The notes: generated by a model not told the origin, from the letters alone. A DNA stretch of 64,000 nt from Candidatus Pedobacter colombiensis (GCA_029202485.1 CP119313.1:4464001-4528000); one strand, 5' to 3'; positions 1-8,315 are shown, counted from the first letter of the stretch. Made by a program: numbers and translations.

Positions 1-403
1 CTATAAAATGCTTAAGGTTGATTTTAAGTTCCCATAAGAGATCTTCAACACCATCCGAAATTAAGGTTTCTTCCGGTCCAACTTCACGGTGATGGTAAAC
101 CTCAGCAATATCAAATTGCTCCACCAGTGCTTTTATATGATCTTCAGGCTTCCCATGAATCAATAAAATATCACCACCCATTTTACGAAGAGTATTTCTT
201 AAGGACAGTACACTCTCCACCAAAAACTGAGCCCTAAAAGCGCCAGTCTTAACTGTACCAAATCTGGTATTTTCAAAGTAACGTGGATCAAAGAAATAAA
301 CGGGTAAAATACTGTCCGATTTAGCAATTGCCTCAACTAACATTTCATTATCATGTAAGCGTAGATCGTTCCTAAACCAAACTAATATTTTTTTGTTCCT
401 CAT
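1..403 (-). CDS. DASH-type cryptochrome/photolyase, N-terminal part (runs off left edge)
   Basis: The reverse strand is open from the ATG at 403 to the window edge, giving 134 residues without a stop. The start reads MRNKKILVWFRNDLRLHDNE, the classic opening of the photolyase antenna-binding domain. It is followed by LPVYFFDPR and a KTGAFRAQFLVESV segment that is characteristic of DASH cryptochromes rather than CPD photolyases. Family members bind FAD and a folate antenna and repair cyclobutane dimers in single-stranded or looped DNA. The FAD-binding C-terminal domain lies outside the window, so activity cannot be judged. It is divergent from the epimerase gene and close to a second photolyase, which suggests a light-response neighbourhood. 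The DASH assignment rests on this N-terminal signature only. Confidence 0.9.
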   Translation of the reverse strand, partial: MRNKKILVWFRNDLRLHDNEMLVEAIAKSDSILPVYFFDPRYFENTRFGTVKTGAFRAQFLVESVLSLRNTLRKMGGDILLIHGKPEDHIKALVEQFDIAEVYHHREVGPEETLISDGVEDLLWELKINLKHFI

Positions 404-435
404 TAATTTCAAGACTAAACTTATACTGTAAATTT

Positions 436-466
436 CAAAAATATGCCATTTTTTATCCTAAAACTA
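436..466 (-). promoter_or_regulatory. Candidate promoter of the DASH cryptochrome gene
   Basis: On the minus strand TATTTTTG (443-436) fits the Bacteroidota -7 consensus TAnnTTTG. It lies about 33 bases before the ATG. The -33 position holds TTAG instead of TTG at the usual 20-base spacing, so the match is partial. Confidence 0.35.
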
Positions 467-658
467 ATATTACGGCAATCTTTACATAAGCAGAACAAAA
501 TATTTACTAAAAAAAGATAATTTAACAAACCAAATCACAGATCCATAGTTATACAATTACCATTAATACTTAATGCATCAAATAACAATACCTAAATAAG
601 GCGCTAATTGTTTTAATTTCTTTATGCTGCATTAATCTAACCTAAAAACCCTCTGCAA

Positions 659-1564
659 ATGAACAAGCGAATTTTGATAACCGGAGCAACGGGCATGATA
701 GGTAAAAAACTAATCAACGCCCTGCGAGAATCAGGCCATACAGTGTCTATCCTCAGCAGAAAACAGAGAAACATTCCAGGTGTGCAAGTATTCCTATGGG
801 ATGTTTACAGTGGTCGGATTGATAAGGATTGTATGATTGGTATAGATACAGTTATCCATCTGGCCGGAGAAAATATTTCAAAATACCGATGGTCAAACAA
901 ACGTAAACAACAGATTATAGATAGCAGAGTATTGTCTACTCAGCTGCTTTACAAAGCCATTAAAGAGCACCATGCCGATGTTGACACTTTCATTGCCGCT
1001 TCTGCCTCGGGTTATTATGGCGATTGCGGAGATGAAATCCTTACAGAAGACAGTCCTGCCGGGTTTGGCTTTCTGGCTCAATGCTGCAAACAATGGGAAG
1101 ACGCTGTTGACAAGGGTAAATACCTTGGACTAAGAATAGTAAAATTCAGAACCGGAATTATACTTGCAAAAGGCGAAGGCGCATTGACATCTTTCGAAAA
1201 ACCGATTAAGTTCTTCCTTGGAGCACCCCTGGGTACAGGCAAACAATGGATTCCCTGGATCCACGTTGACGACGTCATATCAGCCTACAAAAATGCAGTA
1301 GAAAGTCCCTTAATGGCCGGTGCTTACAATGCCTGTGCCCCATTTCCGGTAACCAATGCCACCTTAACCAAGGCTATCGCCAGAAAGCTACTCCGCCCGG
1401 TCTGGCCTTTTAATATCCCAGAAAAAATCCTTAGAATACTTCTGGGAGAAATGAGCGAGGTGATATTTACCAGTTCCAACACTTCAGCCCAAAAGCTATT
1501 ATCGGCAGATTTTAAATTTAAGTATACGCAACTTATGGATGCCTTATCAGATATTTACGGTTGA
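659..1564 (+). CDS. TIGR01777-family NAD(P)-dependent epimerase/oxidoreductase
   Basis: This 301-residue protein is an atypical short-chain dehydrogenase of the TIGR01777 (YfcH/SDR39U1) type. The Rossmann loop GATGMIG is at residues 9-15. A DTVIHLAGENI segment follows near residue 65, and ASASGYYGD around 115 carries the family's Tyr motif. The C-terminal 45 residues resemble the DUF1731 tail. The substrate is unknown for the family. The stop overlaps the region just before the photolyase ATG, so the two are probably co-transcribed. Epimerase genes of this type often lie beside photolyases in bacteria, but the functional link is unproven. I chose the ATG at 659, which leads straight into the nucleotide-binding strand. 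Confidence 0.9.
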   Translation: MNKRILITGATGMIGKKLINALRESGHTVSILSRKQRNIPGVQVFLWDVYSGRIDKDCMIGIDTVIHLAGENISKYRWSNKRKQQIIDSRVLSTQLLYKAIKEHHADVDTFIAASASGYYGDCGDEILTEDSPAGFGFLAQCCKQWEDAVDKGKYLGLRIVKFRTGIILAKGEGALTSFEKPIKFFLGAPLGTGKQWIPWIHVDDVISAYKNAVESPLMAGAYNACAPFPVTNATLTKAIARKLLRPVWPFNIPEKILRILLGEMSEVIFTSSNTSAQKLLSADFKFKYTQLMDALSDIYG

Positions 1565-1575
1565 AAACACTTTTC

Positions 1576-2877
1576 ATGAAAAAAGAAACAAGCATCTGCT
1601 GGTTACGCAGAGATTTAAGAATAGAAGACAATGCAGCATTATATCACGCCCTAAAGGGTGATTACCCTGTGCTATTGCTCTTTATATTCGACAAAAACAT
1701 ACTTTCAAAATTGCCAGCTAAGAATGATGCCCGTGTGACTTTTATTTATGACACACTTCAACAACTCAATTCTGAAATAAACCGCTACAATTCGACTATA
1801 TTGATAAAATATGGAACTCCGGAACAGGTATGGGCGGAAGTACTCAATAGTTACACCGTTAAGGAAGTTTACACCAATCATGATTACGAACCTTATGCGC
1901 GCGAACGGGATGATGCATTAGCTGAATACCTCAGCTCCGAAAGTATTCCATTCAAAACTTTTAAAGATCAGGTCATTTTCGAAAAGAATGAAATCAGCAA
2001 AGCAGATGGGAAACCTTACACCGTATTTACTCCATACTTCCATCAGTGGCGGCAAAAGCTACAGCCCTTCTACCTCAAAGCCTACCCGGTATCGAAATAT
2101 ATAAACAACCTGCTTCCGGTAAAAACTGAAAACGACTTATCTCTTCAGGATTTAGGCTTTGGGCGTTCTGAGCAAATATTTCCTTCAAAAGATTTTGAAG
2201 CGAAGTTACAGGCTTATGAGGATAAAAGGGACTATCCCGCTCTGGATGCAACAACACATATAGGACTTCATCTCCGTTTTGGAACGATAAGCATACGTAA
2301 AGCAGCGCGAGAGGCATCCATGCAAAAAGCCGAAAAATGGTTATCGGAACTTGCATGGAGAGATTTCTATATGATGATCTTATGGCACTTTCCACACTCC
2401 GCCCATCAATCCTTTAAACCGGCATACGACAATATACGATGGATCAATAATGAAGCTGATTTTGAAAAATGGTGTACAGGAAACACAGGTTATCCACTGG
2501 TGGATGCGGGAATGCGTCAACTCAATAAAACGGGATACATGCACAATAGGGTAAGAATGGTGGTCGCTAGCTTTTTAACCAAACACCTTTTGATAGATTG
2601 GCGTTGGGGTGAAGCTTACTTTGCAGAAAAGCTATTAGATTACGATCAGGCAAGCAATGTTGGTGGCTGGCAATGGGCTTGTGGATGTGGCAATGATGCC
2701 GCGCCTTACTTTAGGGTGTTTAATCCAGAACTGCAAGCCAAAAAGTTCGATCCGAAAAATGAGTACATTCATCAATGGGTACCAGAGCTAAAACAACAAA
2801 AGCATGTCAAACCTATGGTCGAACATGCTTTTGCGAGAGAAAGAGCCCTAAAAGCATTTAAGGCCGCTCTACAGTAA
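1576..2877 (+). CDS. phrB: Deoxyribodipyrimidine photolyase (class I CPD photolyase family)
   Basis: A 433-residue flavoprotein that would split UV-induced cyclobutane pyrimidine dimers using blue light. The N-terminal alpha/beta antenna domain begins with ICWLRRDLRIEDN. The C-terminal helical domain carries the FAD/DNA-binding signature GWQWACGCGNDAAPYFRVFN from about residue 364, followed by the FDP and YIHQWVPEL segments expected in active photolyases. The length is slightly below the usual 450-475. A TTG at 1561 is in frame but overlaps the previous stop; the ATG at 1576, 11 bases after that stop, is the better start. The gene ends 5 bases before the convergent FKBP gene. The DASH paralogue at the left edge likely handles a different substrate class. 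Confidence 0.93.
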   Translation: MKKETSICWLRRDLRIEDNAALYHALKGDYPVLLLFIFDKNILSKLPAKNDARVTFIYDTLQQLNSEINRYNSTILIKYGTPEQVWAEVLNSYTVKEVYTNHDYEPYARERDDALAEYLSSESIPFKTFKDQVIFEKNEISKADGKPYTVFTPYFHQWRQKLQPFYLKAYPVSKYINNLLPVKTENDLSLQDLGFGRSEQIFPSKDFEAKLQAYEDKRDYPALDATTHIGLHLRFGTISIRKAAREASMQKAEKWLSELAWRDFYMMILWHFPHSAHQSFKPAYDNIRWINNEADFEKWCTGNTGYPLVDAGMRQLNKTGYMHNRVRMVVASFLTKHLLIDWRWGEAYFAEKLLDYDQASNVGGWQWACGCGNDAAPYFRVFNPELQAKKFDPKNEYIHQWVPELKQQKHVKPMVEHAFARERALKAFKAALQ

Positions 2878-2882
2878 TATTC

Positions 2883-3782
2883 TTAATTGGTAATAGCGGT
2901 AATCTCCAAATCAAAATCAAGACATGAATTTGCCGGGATAGTGACATTTCCAGCGGCATCTCTTTGAACACTGGTTCCATAGCCTAAATCCGAAGGAATA
3001 ATTAAACGTATCTTACCCCCAACACCCACTTTTCCAGGAAGAACTTTATACCACCCCGGAATCAGGTCACTCAAAAGCGCAGTATACCCATCTGTATTCG
3101 AATCAAATACCGTTCCGCTCAATAGCCTTCCTGTATACTTAACTGTCACAGTAGAAGTTGACTTTAAGTCGGCTTTACCCGTACCCTCTGCAGAAACAAT
3201 ATAACGAACCCTCGTTGGATCTACTACCGGTTGCAAGTTATTAGCAGCAACGAATTTGTTAATCAAAAAATTATCTACCTGATACTGATGAGCAAAATCA
3301 AGCAAAGCCAATTCAACTACAATTACCTCGTTCGACTCTATCCCCAAAGATGGAACTCCATTTTTACCAAATGCCATACTTGAAGGTAGAATAACCCTTG
3401 CAGTTCCTCCTTTTTTTAGCTTACCTAATGTAATCCTTACCGCAGGAAGCGTCCTGAAACTAAATCTGTCAGTATAACCTAAAAAAGTTCCCGGGATTTG
3501 ATAATCACCGTTTTTAGTGATTGAAGTACCGTTTATATGCGTAAAATTATAGGTGTAATATACAGAATCTGAATTCAAAACCGAAGCACCTGTACCAGGA
3601 GTAATAATCTGATAATGATACCCTAAAGTATCCTTCACACCTGTAAGGTTATTATTTTTAATGTAATCTGCTATCGCACGGTTATCTACAGTTTCAATAG
3701 ACTCGTACTCTTTTTTACAAGAATTGAATAGAACTAAAGAGCCTAACAAGGCAAAGGTATATAATGATAACTTTTTAATCAT
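2883..3782 (-). CDS. Double-domain FKBP-type peptidyl-prolyl isomerase lipoprotein
   Basis: A 299-residue secreted lipoprotein. The N-terminus is a lipoprotein signal ending in LFNSC, with Cys22 followed by KK. Two FKBP-like modules follow: one at about residues 50-160, with GYHYQIITPGTG and an ILPSSMAFG loop, and one at about 175-298, with VRYIVSAEGTG, VTVKYTGRLLSGTVFDS and IIPSDLGYG. The second keeps the canonical FKBP aromatic pocket pattern better than the first. The likely role is proline isomerisation or chaperoning of envelope proteins. The start codon overlaps the stop of the upstream FKBP gene in an ATGA, so the two are translationally coupled. Confidence 0.88.
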   Translation of the reverse strand: MIKKLSLYTFALLGSLVLFNSCKKEYESIETVDNRAIADYIKNNNLTGVKDTLGYHYQIITPGTGASVLNSDSVYYTYNFTHINGTSITKNGDYQIPGTFLGYTDRFSFRTLPAVRITLGKLKKGGTARVILPSSMAFGKNGVPSLGIESNEVIVVELALLDFAHQYQVDNFLINKFVAANNLQPVVDPTRVRYIVSAEGTGKADLKSTSTVTVKYTGRLLSGTVFDSNTDGYTALLSDLIPGWYKVLPGKVGVGGKIRLIIPSDLGYGTSVQRDAAGNVTIPANSCLDFDLEITAITN

Positions 3783-4270
3783 TTGGGTTTTTTATTTATA
3801 GAAACTATTGATAATGTAATATCTAATATTGAGTTTGGTGGAATTATAGGTGATGTTACTGCCCTGTTCTGATAGCCTAATGCAGATGGAATAATCATCC
3901 GGATTGATCCTCCAGGTCTTATCAGGCCAACACCTATTTGCCACCCTTTGATATAACCGGGAAGCATAAACTTAAAAGTACTGTCAACGCTTTTTGCCAG
4001 CAAAACCGTGTCCTTTAAAATTTTCAAAGTATAATTGCCATAAACAGTATCTGTATTTGTAATTTCATTTCCAGTACCCGGACTAATGATCTTGTAATAC
4101 AAACCAGAACTATCTTTAGTAGCAGTAACAGCACTATCTAACAAATACTTTGCAATTATCGCGTCGTCAATATCCAGTTCTTTTTCGGCATCATAGGGCG
4201 GTTCTTTTTTGCAGGCAACAAAAGCTACCGCCAATAAAAAAAGCCCCAACAAAATACTGGTTTTTAACAT
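3779..4270 (-). CDS. Single-domain FKBP-type peptidyl-prolyl isomerase lipoprotein
   Basis: A 163-residue lipoprotein with a signal peptide ending in AFVAC (Cys20) followed by KK, and one FKBP-like module covering about residues 55-160. That module includes GLYYKIISPGTG, FMLPGYIKGWQIGVGLI and MIIPSALGYQ. An upstream in-frame ATG at 4327 would give a longer protein, but it adds a charged tail before the signal peptide. It also lies upstream of a good promoter match (4277-4307), so the ATG at 4270 is preferred. The gene leads a two-gene unit with the double-domain FKBP. Both probably face the periplasm or the outer-membrane inner leaflet, where such isomerases help fold exported proteins. Confidence 0.85.
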   Translation of the reverse strand: MLKTSILLGLFLLAVAFVACKKEPPYDAEKELDIDDAIIAKYLLDSAVTATKDSSGLYYKIISPGTGNEITNTDTVYGNYTLKILKDTVLLAKSVDSTFKFMLPGYIKGWQIGVGLIRPGGSIRMIIPSALGYQNRAVTSPIIPPNSILDITLSIVSINKKPK

Positions 4271-4276
4271 AATTGA

Positions 4277-4307
4277 CAAAAATAGTCTTTTATTGCTGAT
4301 GGCGCAA
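4277..4307 (-). promoter_or_regulatory. Bacteroidota-type promoter for the FKBP pair
   Basis: Minus strand: TTG (4307-4305), 20 bases, then TATTTTTG (4284-4277), an exact match to the TTG-N19/20-TAnnTTTG pattern described in Flavobacterium and Bacteroides. The predicted transcription start falls within a few bases of the ATG at 4270, which implies a very short or absent leader. Confidence 0.6.
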
Positions 4308-4339
4308 TTTTTAACCAATTTTAACAATTAGTGGTCAAT

Positions 4340-4639
4340 TCAAAATTGGCAAAGGGGATAGGTTTGCAATAGAAATAATGACTTCATGGATATGAAAAAA
4401 CAACCAAACACTAAAAAAAACATCCGATGATAAACATCATTGTCCTTACTAAATTTAATGCAAATCAACCCTATAATAGGAAGTAGAAAAAAAGTGCCAA
4501 TGGCGACAAAAGAACTATCCTTGATTCTAATTGAAAGTGGAATATCTATTTTAAATATCCAATAAATCAATATTCCAAAGGAAACATAGCATAAAAACAG
4601 TGCTACAATATGTAATACATTGAATAAATATTTTTTCAT
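4340..4639 (-). CDS. Small hypothetical inner-membrane protein
   Basis: A 99-residue protein I do not recognise. It has three hydrophobic stretches, at about residues 8-28, 44-62 and 72-92, separated by short charged loops (KIDIPLSIRIKDS and KFSKDNDVYHR), so it should sit in the inner membrane. It starts 28 bases after the lipoprotein gene at 4668-5153 and is probably co-transcribed with it. The pair lies directly downstream of a decayed RHS core. By position these could be remnants of an RHS toxin's immunity cassette, but no sequence motif proves this. Confidence 0.6.
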   Translation of the reverse strand: MKKYLFNVLHIVALFLCYVSFGILIYWIFKIDIPLSIRIKDSSFVAIGTFFLLPIIGLICIKFSKDNDVYHRMFFLVFGCFFISMKSLFLLQTYPLCQF

Positions 4640-4667
4640 TTTATTTTAGTTAAAAGGATCCTTGATG

Positions 4668-5153
4668 TCATCCTTGACAATCCCCTTCTTTTATATTGAA
4701 ATTGATCTGATGATATTTATTGCCTGACGAGGCTTTTATACTATCAAACAATTGTTTAAAGTCTGTAGGGATATGTTTATCTTTTTTCTCAATTTCAATT
4801 TTTCTGGCTTCTTTAAAAATTAATGAATGATCATCATACCCCAAAAATACATCCGTACATTTTATTGAGACTTCGTTCAACTGTTTTATAAGTTCTTTTT
4901 TACCATTTACTTCAGCAAATAAAACCCCGTCATTTCGATTTTTTTTGAAGCTTATCATTAATAGACTTTTATTAACATGACTATTCTCAACAACAGTATC
5001 CAAAATTATGCGATCGTCTACTCTTAGTATTAATGGAATCTTTTCAAGGTAAGTCGCTCCAGAAGGATCAAAGTACACTTTAATTTGAGGCTCTACAGGT
5101 ATACATCCTATATATAGAATACACGCTAACCAAAGTCCTAACTTATTTTTCAT
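4668..5153 (-). CDS. Hypothetical lipoprotein downstream of an RHS relic
   Basis: A 161-residue protein with a lipoprotein signal: MKNKLG, a hydrophobic run, then LYIGC with the lipidated Cys at residue 17. The rest is a small soluble domain rich in beta-prone and charged segments (YLEKIPLILRVDDRIILD, then a lysine-rich stretch near 125). No known family is recognised. The ATG lies directly behind the decayed RHS core, and the following membrane-protein gene is 28 bases away. An RHS-associated immunity role is possible by position only. Otherwise it is simply an envelope lipoprotein of unknown function. Confidence 0.6.
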   Translation of the reverse strand: MKNKLGLWLACILYIGCIPVEPQIKVYFDPSGATYLEKIPLILRVDDRIILDTVVENSHVNKSLLMISFKKNRNDGVLFAEVNGKKELIKQLNEVSIKCTDVFLGYDDHSLIFKEARKIEIEKKDKHIPTDFKQLFDSIKASSGNKYHQINFNIKEGDCQG

Positions 5154-5159
5154 GATTAA

Positions 5160-5380
5160 TTGTTTTTATTATATGTATTGTGCCATAATTAGTAATATCA
5201 TTACCATTCCTAATTGTTCGAGTTGTTGTCTAGATCGAATCTCCATTCATATCAATATTCGATATTAGATTGTCTCCTGCATGCTGGTATTGACTAAAAT
5301 CAGCATATTTTTCAGCCAGTCTATAAATTAGATTAAATCTTCCAATCACTAGATCATAAAACCTTGCCCGTAATCAAGCT
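5160..5380 (-). pseudogene. Decayed RHS-repeat core C-terminus
   Basis: Reading leftward, LDYG (about 5379-5368) and then, after a one-base deletion, ARFYDLVIGRFN (from 5367) recreate the RHS hyperconserved core LDYGARFYDPVIGRW. It continues with RLAEKYADFSQYQHAGDN and SNIDMNGDSI, the usual RHS core end, and meets a TAG at 5232-5230. Reading on in the same frame gives TTTRTIRNGNDITNYGTIHI, so the TAG probably replaced a sense codon. No start and no upstream RHS body is present. RHS proteins are large secreted toxins or surface proteins; only this fragment survives. Recognition of the core is strong. Its former toxin tip is unknown. Confidence 0.8.
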
Positions 5381-5649
5381 AGCCCAGCTCTTAATACACT
5401 ACTTGCTCTTAAAACTCCTCATGAATTGCTCGATAATTTAAAGTATTTTTTATTTGTATACATAAAGAAAAATAAAAATAATACGTCTAAAAAATTAACA
5501 CCTGTGATTATTCCATTGGTAGATCTGAAGTTTAAAATTATTTCCCTCTTACCTATTCATTCTATTTTTGATAATAGTTAAATAATGTTCCTTTTTGTTC
5601 TGTAAGTTCCCATTTTTAAAAGTCAAATTATCTTTAGCAGAAGTAATAG
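5381..5649. other. Gene-free stretch upstream of the RHS relic
   Basis: About 270 AT-rich bases without a convincing gene. The plus strand is open from roughly 5364 to 5580 without a start codon or recognisable protein. It may be further decayed sequence from the RHS locus. I see no promoter match or hairpin worth naming. Confidence 0.4.
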
Positions 5650-5838
5650 TTAGAGGTTTTGTATTAATCGCACTAACAAAATTATAATTATCCCCACCAA
5701 AAAAATAAACGCTTTTAAAGAAAAAGAATTACCATAGACAGATTCTGCATCCTCCCAAATCACTTTTTTTTTAATCATATATATCAAAGAGGAAATAAAA
5801 AAAACTAAAAAGGCTAATATTACATATGTATTATCCAA
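5650..5838 (-). CDS. Putative two-helix small membrane protein (TTG start)
   Basis: A possible 62-residue protein with two hydrophobic segments, at about residues 5-22 and 43-59. A short charged loop between them includes KKKVIWEDAE. The only start that keeps the first helix is TTG at 5838; there is an in-frame stop upstream and no ATG. Another frame carries an ATG at about 5850 that runs into a stop after six codons, so the 5' end may be frameshifted. It lies in a decayed neighbourhood, so it may be a relic. No family is recognised. Confidence 0.35.
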   Translation of the reverse strand: MDNTYVILAFLVFFISSLIYMIKKKVIWEDAESVYGNSFSLKAFIFLVGIIIILLVRLIQNL

Positions 5839-5916
5839 CTTCTTCTGACATATTTTTTTTTATCTTCATGTAAATCACTTCATAAACTTAACAACTGAAT
5901 ACTATGCAATTTTACC

Positions 5917-5924
5917 TAAGTTTG
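5917..5924 (+). promoter_or_regulatory. Candidate -7 box before the PH-domain gene
   Basis: TAAGTTTG matches TAnnTTTG. CTG lies 19 bases upstream in place of TTG. The ATG is 17 bases downstream of the box, which leaves a short leader. Confidence 0.4.
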
Positions 5925-5941
5925 AACCTAATATACCACTT

Positions 5942-6448
5942 ATGACAACGACTAAAAAGACCTCTTCAAAATATTCCGTTTCAATGGATTCCACAGCCTG
6001 GTTGATTACGGTACTGATGCTCTGCATATCCGCCTATTTTATATATGGCCAAATAAAAGAGTATCTATTCTCAGGAGAAACCAATTCAGTAATTATCGTG
6101 GCTGTTCTTACAGGTGTATTTCTAATATCATTGGCCATGAGGCCGATCTCTTACATTCTCACTGATGAAGAACTTATCATCAAAAGACTAGCGGGGAATA
6201 TCAGAATTGCAAAAAATGAGATTCATTCTGTAGAGTCTCTGGACAATGGACGTTCTGGAACACTTATCCGGACATTTGGGATCGGTGGCTATTTTGGTTA
6301 TTTCGGCAAATACTATAGTTCCAGCCTGGGATCATTGACGCTGTATGCAACTCGCAAAGACAAACGAATTCTGGTTACAACAAAAAGCGGAAAAAAGATT
6401 GTTCTTACACCCGATGATAGCGCTCTCGCAGCTGATTTAAAAAAGTAA
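5942..6448 (+). CDS. Bacterial PH-domain membrane protein
   Basis: A 168-residue protein. Two transmembrane helices are likely, at about residues 20-37 and 47-67. A cytoplasmic bacterial Pleckstrin-homology-like domain follows: SYILTDEELIIKRLAGNIRI, then IHSVESLDNG, then LYATRKDKRILVTTKSGKKI with a DPADLxxxL-like end (PDDSALAADLKK). This arrangement is typical of small bPH proteins, whose exact roles are mostly unknown but envelope-related. The gene stands alone: the relic patch is to its left and the leftward acyl-CoA dehydrogenase gene is to its right, with a shared terminator between them. Confidence 0.75.
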   Translation: MTTTKKTSSKYSVSMDSTAWLITVLMLCISAYFIYGQIKEYLFSGETNSVIIVAVLTGVFLISLAMRPISYILTDEELIIKRLAGNIRIAKNEIHSVESLDNGRSGTLIRTFGIGGYFGYFGKYYSSSLGSLTLYATRKDKRILVTTKSGKKIVLTPDDSALAADLKK

Positions 6449-6464
6449 CAAACTGTACTGTGAA

Positions 6465-6495
6465 AAAAAGCCCGCAATCAGATTACGGGCCTTCC
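6465..6495. terminator. Likely bidirectional terminator between converging genes
   Basis: A hairpin with arms GCCCGCAAT (6470-6478) and ATTACGGGC (6482-6490) has one G-T wobble and a three-base loop. A run of seven A lies on its left and CTTCC on its right. It sits between the PH-domain gene and the convergent acyl-CoA dehydrogenase gene. Confidence 0.65.
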
Positions 6496-6524
6496 AGTTT
6501 TAATTATGAATCGTTTCTTTGATT

Positions 6525-8315
6525 TTAATAGCAATACTTATTAGCTGCGATCAATTGTTGTGCCACTTTTTGTCTGGCTTCTTTAACATTAAAAGGTTCC
6601 ATTTTAGTAAATCTTTTCAAGCCAACCATCATCATACGCAACTCATCGCCCTCTGCAAAAGCCCATAAAGCTTCTTTACCCGCTTTCTGAACCGCATCTA
6701 CAGCTTCAACAAAATAAATGCGCATCATATTCAGCTGACCTTCACAAGCTGCTTCTCCACGTAAACTCACCAGTTTCTCGGTCCTCAACATGGCCGACTC
6801 GGCTACATATACATAACCAGCCATATCTGCAATATTCATCAGTATCTCTTGTTCTTTCGACAAGCTCATCATCAGTTTCTGTACCGCAGCACCGGCAACC
6901 ATTAATGTTGCTTTTTTCAGGTTCTTAATGATCTTTTTCTCAGCTGCAAAAAGCGCATCATCTTCTTCTCCAAAATCAGGGATCGACATCAATTCGGCAG
7001 CAACAGCAGTAGCAGGCGTCATCAAATCCAACTCCCCTTTCATTGCACGTTTCAACATCATATCCACAGTCAACAGCCTGTTGATCTCATTCGTCCCTTC
7101 AAAGATCCTATTGATCCGGGCATCGCGATAAGCCCGGTCCATTGGTGCTTCGGCAGAAAAGCCCATACCACCATAAACCTGAACCCCCTCATCAACCACG
7201 TAATCCAATACCTCAGAACCCCAGACCTTCAATATAGCACACTCTACAGCAAATTGCTCAGTTGACTTCAACTTTGCCTTACTCGCATCCATACCACCGG
7301 CAGCCAATGTTTCATAAGCATCGTCAATATTCTGACCTGCACGATAGTTTGCCGATTCAACAGCATAAACTTTAGTCGCCATTTCCGCAAGCTTATACCT
7401 TATCGCTCCATATTTAGAAATCTGACGATCAAACTGAATCCTTTCATTCGAATAATTCACCGCAGTATCAATGACAGCTTTCGATGCACCAATTGCAGCT
7501 GCAGCCAATTTAATCCGTCCAATATTCAAAATATTTACCGCTATCTTAAATCCATTCTGACGCTCAGAAAGCATATTCTCAACCGGCACCGGACAATCGT
7601 TAAAGAACACCTGCCTGGTTGATGAACCTTTAATACCCATCTTATGCTCTTCCGGGTTCATTGTGATACCCCCAAATGCACGCTCCACAATAAATGCAGT
7701 TAAATTTGCATCATCATCAATTTTCGCAAACACGATAAAAATATCAGCAAATCCGCCATTGGTAATCCACATTTTCTGACCATTGATCACATAATGTTTA
7801 CCATCCGCAGATAACTTAGCTTTGGTTTTGCCCGAATTGGCATCCGATCCCGAATTGGGTTCTGTTAAGCAATAAGCCGCTTTCCATTCACCTGTTGCCA
7901 GCTTAGGGATATATTTATTCTTTTGTTCATCCGTTCCATAATACAAAATAGGTAAAGTACCAATTCCCGTATGGGCAGATAAAGCTACAGCAAAAGAATG
8001 ACCGGCACCAATTACATCAGCAACCAGCATAGAAGTATTAAAGTTTTTTCCAAAACCACCATACACTTCAGGTATCGAAACCCCCAAAATGCCCAACTCA
8101 CCGGCTTTATCCATCAATGACGGCATTAATCCTTCTTCCTGAGCGTCTATACGATCTAGGTTTGGGTAAACTTCCGCTGCTAAAAAGTCACGGCAAGTCT
8201 GTGCAATCATATTTTGCTCTTCATCAAATTCTTCAGGAATAAATACATCCTGATAAGTGGTTTCTGTAATCAAAAACTCGCCACCTTTAATTGTTTTTTT
8301 GTCTGTAGATTCCAT
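6525..8315 (-). CDS. Acyl-CoA dehydrogenase
   Basis: A 596-residue FAD enzyme for the first step of beta-oxidation, acyl-CoA to trans-2-enoyl-CoA. An N-terminal helical domain, the YCLTEPNSGSDAN flavin-binding motif near residues 150-165 and a middle beta-domain (KMWITNGGFADIFIVFAKID) are visible. The C-terminal helical domain carries YGGMGFSAEAPMDRAYRDAR and FEGTNEI, with the likely catalytic Glu406. An extra tail of about 170 residues follows, as in the long acyl-CoA dehydrogenases of Bacteroidota and Bacillus. It is the last gene of the fad block, separated from the thiolase gene by a 100-base spacer made of a 7-bp-period repeat. Confidence 0.93.
   Translation of the reverse strand: MESTDKKTIKGGEFLITETTYQDVFIPEEFDEEQNMIAQTCRDFLAAEVYPNLDRIDAQEEGLMPSLMDKAGELGILGVSIPEVYGGFGKNFNTSMLVADVIGAGHSFAVALSAHTGIGTLPILYYGTDEQKNKYIPKLATGEWKAAYCLTEPNSGSDANSGKTKAKLSADGKHYVINGQKMWITNGGFADIFIVFAKIDDDANLTAFIVERAFGGITMNPEEHKMGIKGSSTRQVFFNDCPVPVENMLSERQNGFKIAVNILNIGRIKLAAAAIGASKAVIDTAVNYSNERIQFDRQISKYGAIRYKLAEMATKVYAVESANYRAGQNIDDAYETLAAGGMDASKAKLKSTEQFAVECAILKVWGSEVLDYVVDEGVQVYGGMGFSAEAPMDRAYRDARINRIFEGTNEINRLLTVDMMLKRAMKGELDLMTPATAVAAELMSIPDFGEEDDALFAAEKKIIKNLKKATLMVAGAAVQKLMMSLSKEQEILMNIADMAGYVYVAESAMLRTEKLVSLRGEAACEGQLNMMRIYFVEAVDAVQKAGKEALWAFAEGDELRMMMVGLKRFTKMEPFNVKEARQKVAQQLIAANKYCY

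Noticed and set aside
1561..1575. TTG start for the photolyase
   Set aside because: It overlaps the preceding stop codon and adds residues before the conserved N-terminus; the ATG at 1576 fits better.
5364..5580. Open frame on the plus strand next to the RHS relic
   Set aside because: No start codon and no recognisable protein; overlaps the RHS core on the other strand.
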